A stretch of DNA of 64,000 nt. Origin: Spizellomyces sp. 'palustris'. Taxonomy: Eukaryota; Chytridiomycota; Chytridiomycetes; Spizellomycetales; Spizellomycetaceae. The DNA lies in NCBI GenBank assembly GCA_006535965.1, contig QEAR01000010.1, forward strand, positions 1 to 64,000, read 5' to 3'. The notes under the pieces are model-generated. The model worked only from the letters and a program-made list of their open reading frames with translations, made no database searches and had not been told where the DNA came from. The translations under genes and the position numbers were made by a program. Below, piece after piece: positions 59,501-64,000 of the stretch. Within the stretch, counting starts at the first letter, position 1; each line of letters starts with the position of its first letter.

Positions 59501-61687
59501 TACTACCTCCGATGGTGGTTTGTGGATCAAGCTGTGCAATTATGCGGGAGGGGATTCTTTGCAGTCAACAATGCAACAATGAGATGGTATCTCCGCTGTA
59601 TGGGAGCCCGCGTAGGTTCAAACAGCCAAATCGACCTCAAAACGAGTTTTGGCGAATACGATCTGATTCAAATTGGGGAAAACTGTGGCTTTGAAAGCGC
59701 TCGAGTCCGTCCATTTACGATGCAAACCGGTCGAATGGTGCTTGGACCCATCGTGATTGGACACAACTCTGTTGTGAACATCAAGACCACCATTGCCCCG
59801 GGTGCTATGCTCCCAAACAACATAGTCCTTCCGCCTCTGTCTTCCTCGTACGAAATGGACGATGCATCTGAAGAGTACCGAGGTCTATGTCGCACGACGG
59901 GCCCAACAGGTCCACATCTTGTCATACAACTTCTTCTCGGCTGGCCAGTCATCTTTATCGTGAATCTATTCGGTATGATCCCTTGGTTAGGTGTCATTTA
60001 CTTGATGAGCGCGCAGAAATTCTTTATCCGCTCTACGTCGGCATTCGAATTTGGAGACGTCCTACACTACTTTGCAGCACCGGCAAGGATAGGGTACCAT
60101 GTCCTCGCTCTGATTATGCGGGACACGGTCAGCCCATTTTTGTACCTTGCCGCATGTATCCTATTCAAACGTCTGATTATTGGGAAATTCAAGGCAGGCC
60201 CGCGAGACCTGTCCCAGTTGGGTCTTTTACGGTACTGGTTGATGCAAAAGTTGTTGGGGGACGGAACACTGGGAGGAGTGAACGCACTGCTAGGATCGCA
60301 CTATGAATTCACGAGCATGATCTACCGGTCGCTAGGTGCCAAAATTGGCAAACGCGTCTACTGGCCAGGAACCGGCTTATTTGTTTTCGAGCACGATTTG
60401 ATGGAAGTGGGTGACGATGTCGTATTTGGATCTCGGTCGTTCCTTGTCTGTTCAGACCATTCGGAGAGTGCTCCAATCAAGATTGGTGCTGGGGCCATGA
60501 TTGCGGATCGATGCGTACTACTCCCGGGAGTGACCATTGGACGGAACGCCATCATGGGTTCAGGAGGATTGGCGCGGAAAGGGACACACTATCCTGCTGG
60601 ATCGATTTGGTTGGGCTCGGCGAATGGTGGTGCTACGCTTTGGGATATGGGAAATGAACGCGAGGCGGAAAAGGCCCCGACAGACACACCCTTTGGAAGA
60701 GCGTTTTACGAAAAGAAGGCTTCCTTTACCGTCCTACCCATGTGGTTCTGCGCCGCATACAATATTGTAATCTCAATATTCACGTCGACATACTGGTCCC
60801 TACCCGTGCTTGCCGCCATTCAGGTTGGCAATCTCTTTTACGTGACTGGAAAGCACCCCAAGCTGTTTGATCAGATTAGCCCAACCTGGGTGTCTATCAG
60901 CACGTATTGCGCCATGTTCCTGACAGTATCTGTTGGGTTCACTGTTCTTGCATTCGGCGCCCTGGGGATTGAGATTGCGGCCAAATGGTCACTCTTTGGC
61001 CGCCGTGCAGTTGGCAAGTACAACTGGGACGATTCATCCTACTGTCAAAGATGGCAGGTCTATATTGCTATGCTTCGAGTTCGCCGCGATATTCTCGACT
61101 ACATTCGCGGGTCTTGGTACATTTTGCAGTTTTTCCGATTCCTGGGCTGTCGCATTGGAAAGCGTGTTTGCTTGTACCCTACAGGCGGCGATCCGATGAT
61201 GACAGAGCCGGATCTCATCACCATTGGTGATGACGCTGCGGTCGACAATGCTTCCGTTGTCTGCCATCTGAACAGCAAGGGTCAGTTTTCGCTGAACCCG
61301 CTCGTGATTGGTGCTGGATCCGTTTTGCGGGCCAACTCTCGTTTACTCTCGGGTGCGCACATGGAAGAAGACGCGACCCTTTTGGAACATACTTTAATTG
61401 TGTCGGGGGATGTGGTGGAAAGTCATTCGGTGTGTCAAGGTTGGCCTTCTATGGATGTCACAAATGACCGCTCTCGCACGTTTGCTCAATACGGGAGCGT
61501 CAAAAAGAGGAAGCCAAAGTGGAGACGCAAGATTCGGGGGTTCTTTGGCGTTTTTCGATCCAAGAACTCTCAGAACAGGCTCATGGATGCGGCTCCACTG
61601 GTTCTGGCAAACACTGGCCGGTGGACACCCCCTGCCAACGAGTCTGGAAAAGATACGGATAATATGCATAGTACATTATCTGTTTAA
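56575..61687 (+). CDS. Adenylation domain / carrier protein / membrane-linked triple left-handed-helix protein (Pls/PosA-like)
   Basis: Exons 56575-56940, 57023-58116, 58176-58841, 58920-59408 and 59482-61687 give 1606 residues. Residues about 1-530 form an adenylate-forming enzyme: TSGTSGNKK near 181, YGMTE, WFDTGDMGYLDEDGYLYITG, GRSKEVINRGGEIISP, and the A10-type Lys (codon 58258-58260) in NMNNKPLR. PLYHVGG in place of the amino-acid A4 motif resembles acyl-CoA ligases of the Pcs60/4CL type, so a carboxylic acid substrate is more likely than an alpha-amino acid. A phosphopantetheine carrier follows, with FFELGGDSLKAG and Ser codon 58807-58809. Three modules of membrane spans plus hexapeptide left-handed helix come next. 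They are marked by WLVIGKYKAG, LIIGKFKAG and SLFGRRAVGKY, each followed by a GA-x-IG or GC-x-IG helix start. This is the terminal layout of Pls/PosA synthetases. Product unknown. Confidence 0.88.
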
Positions 61688-61905
61688 TATTGTAGATAGA
61701 GCTGGTGTCTTTTAATTGTATGTAACAATTTTTTACGGGGAGAATATTCATTAAACAATATATCTGATAGTTTGATTATGCCATATGATATCGCTTGAAA
61801 TTAAGAGATGTTGGATGTCTGAAATATGCTTAACTAGTAAAGTCCCAACCTGATGATGCTGCCTAATTCTAAGATGGGTATGGAGAAGGGGATGCGTCGT
61901 TTCCT

Positions 61906-62930
61906 CTACAGATAATTGGCCATCGTCACTTCCTTGGCTTTCAATCCACACTTTTCGTAAAAACCAACATTCTTTTCCGCACAGGACAGGATGACCTAAG
62001 GCATAAAGATGTGAGACTTTTCACATCTTTAACAAACTGTAGAGATGTGCAGCAACAGCGTCCATGGTTTTAACCTTGTATGCTCCCGATTGTTTGGCGA
62101 CAAGAGTTAATGCATTGATGATCCTGTCACATACGTGGGGCATCCGACGGAATCTTTAGAGAATGCACTACAGTTTCATCAACGAAAGGTTTCAAAATAA
62201 ACTTACAATTTTCCAAAGTTCTTTCCCCGCGCCGAGTTATCCACAACGATATCTAAACTCACACACAAAATTTAGAGTCGGGCTTGAAGACAATCGTCAC
62301 CTCCCAAAGAAATGGTACCTTCAATATGCCCCACCATCCCGCATTCGTGTACAAACTTGAGTTCGATGATAACTGAGCCTGCCCTACAAAAAAAAAGAAA
62401 ATTAGGAATCTCTCAATTTTTTTACATTGTTCACCTTGATAAAAGCCGTTAAACAAAAAGTAGAACGTTACCCAACAATGACCCCTCGTCCAAGGTCTTC
62501 TATAACAATGCAGAATTTCGATTCATTCCTTTCTCGTAGTAAATCAAACCGTTCTAGATCAGTTCATGAGTGAATAGGTGACATATTGAGGATCTTGACA
62601 TGTTCCCCTCACCAGCAAATTTCCGCTTGGAAATTGTTCCAATGGTCGTTAACTGTGACAGCAACTCTAGATATCCTATAACAAAAAAAAAAACTGTCAT
62701 GCATGACCGTCCATCACTATCCTTGAACTCTATAGAAAATCCATACCTTTATCATAGTCGTTCACATTCAATGGTCGTATCGTGTAGCCTTCGGGTACCT
62801 CAGCTCCAGCCTCCTTTGGAATCCGACTCGGATCAAACTGCAAGTCGGGAAAGCTAGCCATCCATGCAATTGGACTGCGTTCTTTGATGTGGATTGCGCG
62901 GGTTTCGGGAGGAGTGGATATTGGAGGCAT
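61906..62930 (-). CDS. GNA1: Glucosamine 6-phosphate N-acetyltransferase (GNA1)
   Basis: A GNAT-fold enzyme that transfers acetyl from acetyl-CoA to glucosamine 6-phosphate in the UDP-GlcNAc pathway, which feeds chitin and glycan synthesis. Exons from the start: 62930-62747, 62675-62613, 62553-62472, 62383-62319, 62252-62207, 62123-62075 and 61995-61906, giving 192 residues. Family text: GYTIRPLNVNDYDKGYLELL at the N-terminal part, HECGMVGHIEDIVV, then the acetyl-CoA loop SARGKNFGKLII, and LSCAEKNVGFYEKCG with the conserved Tyr. It ends VTMANYL. The first 30 residues before SFPDLQFDPS are less conserved, so a later start is possible. The donor at 62074 (GTTAAA) is weak, but phase and sequence support it. 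Confidence 0.93.
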
Positions 62931-64000
62931 AAGACCGTGGTAGGTTGTTTTGAAGACAATCACAAACAAGTTTAGGAAAAAAAAAACAATAATTATCAAT
63001 AGCAGCAGCGATATTATTTAGTTTGTACGTAAGCACACCTACAATACCTGGGGGATATCAAAAGCTGTGGTAGTGTTCCAATTTGTAAATTACGAGAGAA
63101 GGGCCAAAGTATCCTACACAACAAGGATTTTTAACCCTGTCAAAAAGTACAAAGTACGGTAAACAAAAACTTGTAAATTGCAGCAATTGGCTTTTGCTTT
63201 TTTGTGTTGATTTCCGACATGAGCAAGTTGGTGACAAGTTACATGAACCTTCAGCGCAAAACTCAGCACCTCAGCTTGTGATTTCCTTTTTGTCCTTTTC
63301 TACCCAGCAAAGTCTTTGTAATCTGTGCAGTCACCAAAGCCGTTTTTTCTTGTTTTTTCATCGTTGGACTCTGGGCGCACGCACATGTTTACCTTTTTGG
63401 CTTGTAAACAGCTGGCTTTGAACAAAAAACGTTGGTTTGTCCCAAATGAGGCCCTTCCGAGAGTCGTTATCGGATGCCGTAAGTGTGGCTTAAAAGCGTT
63501 GCCATGGAACTTCGCTTCTATAAAAACACGAGCAGAATCAGAAAAAACGTTTGTCGTTCGCTTCCATTTTTTTTTCTTTCCCCCTTGTGGGGGGTTTGGA
63601 AATCCAGACTGCTTCTTGAGTATGTCCAGCTCGTCTAGCATTTGGCGTCGTTTTGTTCACCTCCAATGCTTTGATGGTCTGTGTGGATCACAATCTTTGG
63701 GGCCGTTGTTCCTGACGCTTCGCTACACGGGTCGGCCGACCTGAGGCGAGTCTCATCTGTTTGTCAACTTTGTACAAGTTGCCGAACAGATGCAAAACAC
63801 GAACTATCCCTATCTCTAGCTTGACTCGTTGTTGAGTAATATGATATAGGTGAGTTGAGACAAGGATGGCAGAGGACGCCCGGGATGATGAGCTTGACTT
63901 TTACAGTTATCCCTGTCTGAGTTACACACATATAATGCGGACACATTTGCTTTACCTCTCTGACTTTGGGCGTCCTCTTGCGTTGAATGTTTGACATTCA
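62931..64000. other. Right-edge region, no gene firmly supported
   Basis: About 1.07 kb. Upstream of GNA1 it is A+T-rich with several A and T runs. At 63641-63300 a minus-strand frame (MLDELDILKKQSGF) and at 63997 another (MSNIQRKRTPKVRE, with a donor-like GTAAAG after it) could be first exons. On the plus strand, ATG 63866 opens MAEDARDDELDFYS, a plausible acidic start of a gene leaving the window. None can be tied to a family. Confidence 0.35.

Noticed and set aside
1-64000. Transposons, viral or LTR elements, CRISPR arrays
   Set aside because: No transposase, integrase, reverse transcriptase or capsid-like coding, no long terminal or inverted repeats, and no regular repeat-spacer array were seen.

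Overview
This 64 kb window is nuclear DNA of a fungus with many genes and short introns. About 22 protein-coding genes can be read. Most are split by GT-AG introns of roughly 50-90 nt, and the exon models below keep frame across every junction given. I see no rRNA, tRNA, CRISPR array, transposon, provirus or LTR element. A fungal source is supported by a fused three-activity HIS4, fungal-type CHO2, a fungalysin (M36) protease and a White Collar-1-type photoreceptor. The photoreceptor keeps its C-terminal GATA zinc finger, and a LIM protein resembles animal EPLIN. With the dense short introns, these point to an early-diverging lineage, possibly chytrid-like. That placement is inference only.

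Layout, left to right. 1-142: start of an unknown gene (minus). 1.2-3.8 kb: condensin kleisin BRN1/CAP-H (+). 3.9-6.8: HIS4 (-), with a perfect Gcn4/AP-1 palindrome in the region shared with a divergent lipase (7.1-8.5, +). 8.6-13.0: EMC1 (-), divergent from CHO2 phosphatidylethanolamine methyltransferase (13.2-17.2, +). 17.6-18.9: carnitine/acylcarnitine-type mitochondrial carrier (-). 19.3-26.9: phosphatidylinositol 4-kinase STT4 (+). 27.0-27.6: COX20 (-). 28.4-29.6: Vip1-like RRM protein (-) containing a 13-nt exon. 29.8-30.6: dienelactone hydrolase (+). 30.7-32.0: EamA/SLC35-type transporter (-). 32.4-33.4: protein with five RanBP2 zinc fingers (+). 33.9-35.4: class III CoA-transferase (+). 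35.7-38.3: fungalysin (-). 39.5-42.9: Mtr10/transportin-3 karyopherin (+). 43.2-49.4: nucleoporin Nup192/Nup205 (+). 49.5-52.4: WC-1 (+). 52.8-53.8: histidine phosphatase (+). 54.0-55.4: EPLIN-like LIM protein (-). 56.6-61.7: large adenylation/carrier-protein/membrane/left-handed-helix protein related to Pls/PosA synthetases (+). 61.9-62.9: GNA1 glucosamine-6-phosphate acetyltransferase (-).

Most genes are housekeeping genes packed head-to-head or tail-to-tail, with gaps of 11-400 bp. Several neighbours are related in function: EMC1 with CHO2 (ER membrane biogenesis and phospholipid synthesis), and Mtr10 with Nup192 (nuclear transport). The least ordinary gene is the 56.6-61.7 kb one. It joins an acyl-CoA-ligase-like adenylation domain and a phosphopantetheine carrier domain to three membrane-linked left-handed-helix modules, the terminal layout of bacterial epsilon-polylysine-type synthetases. 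It is the best candidate here for an undescribed system.
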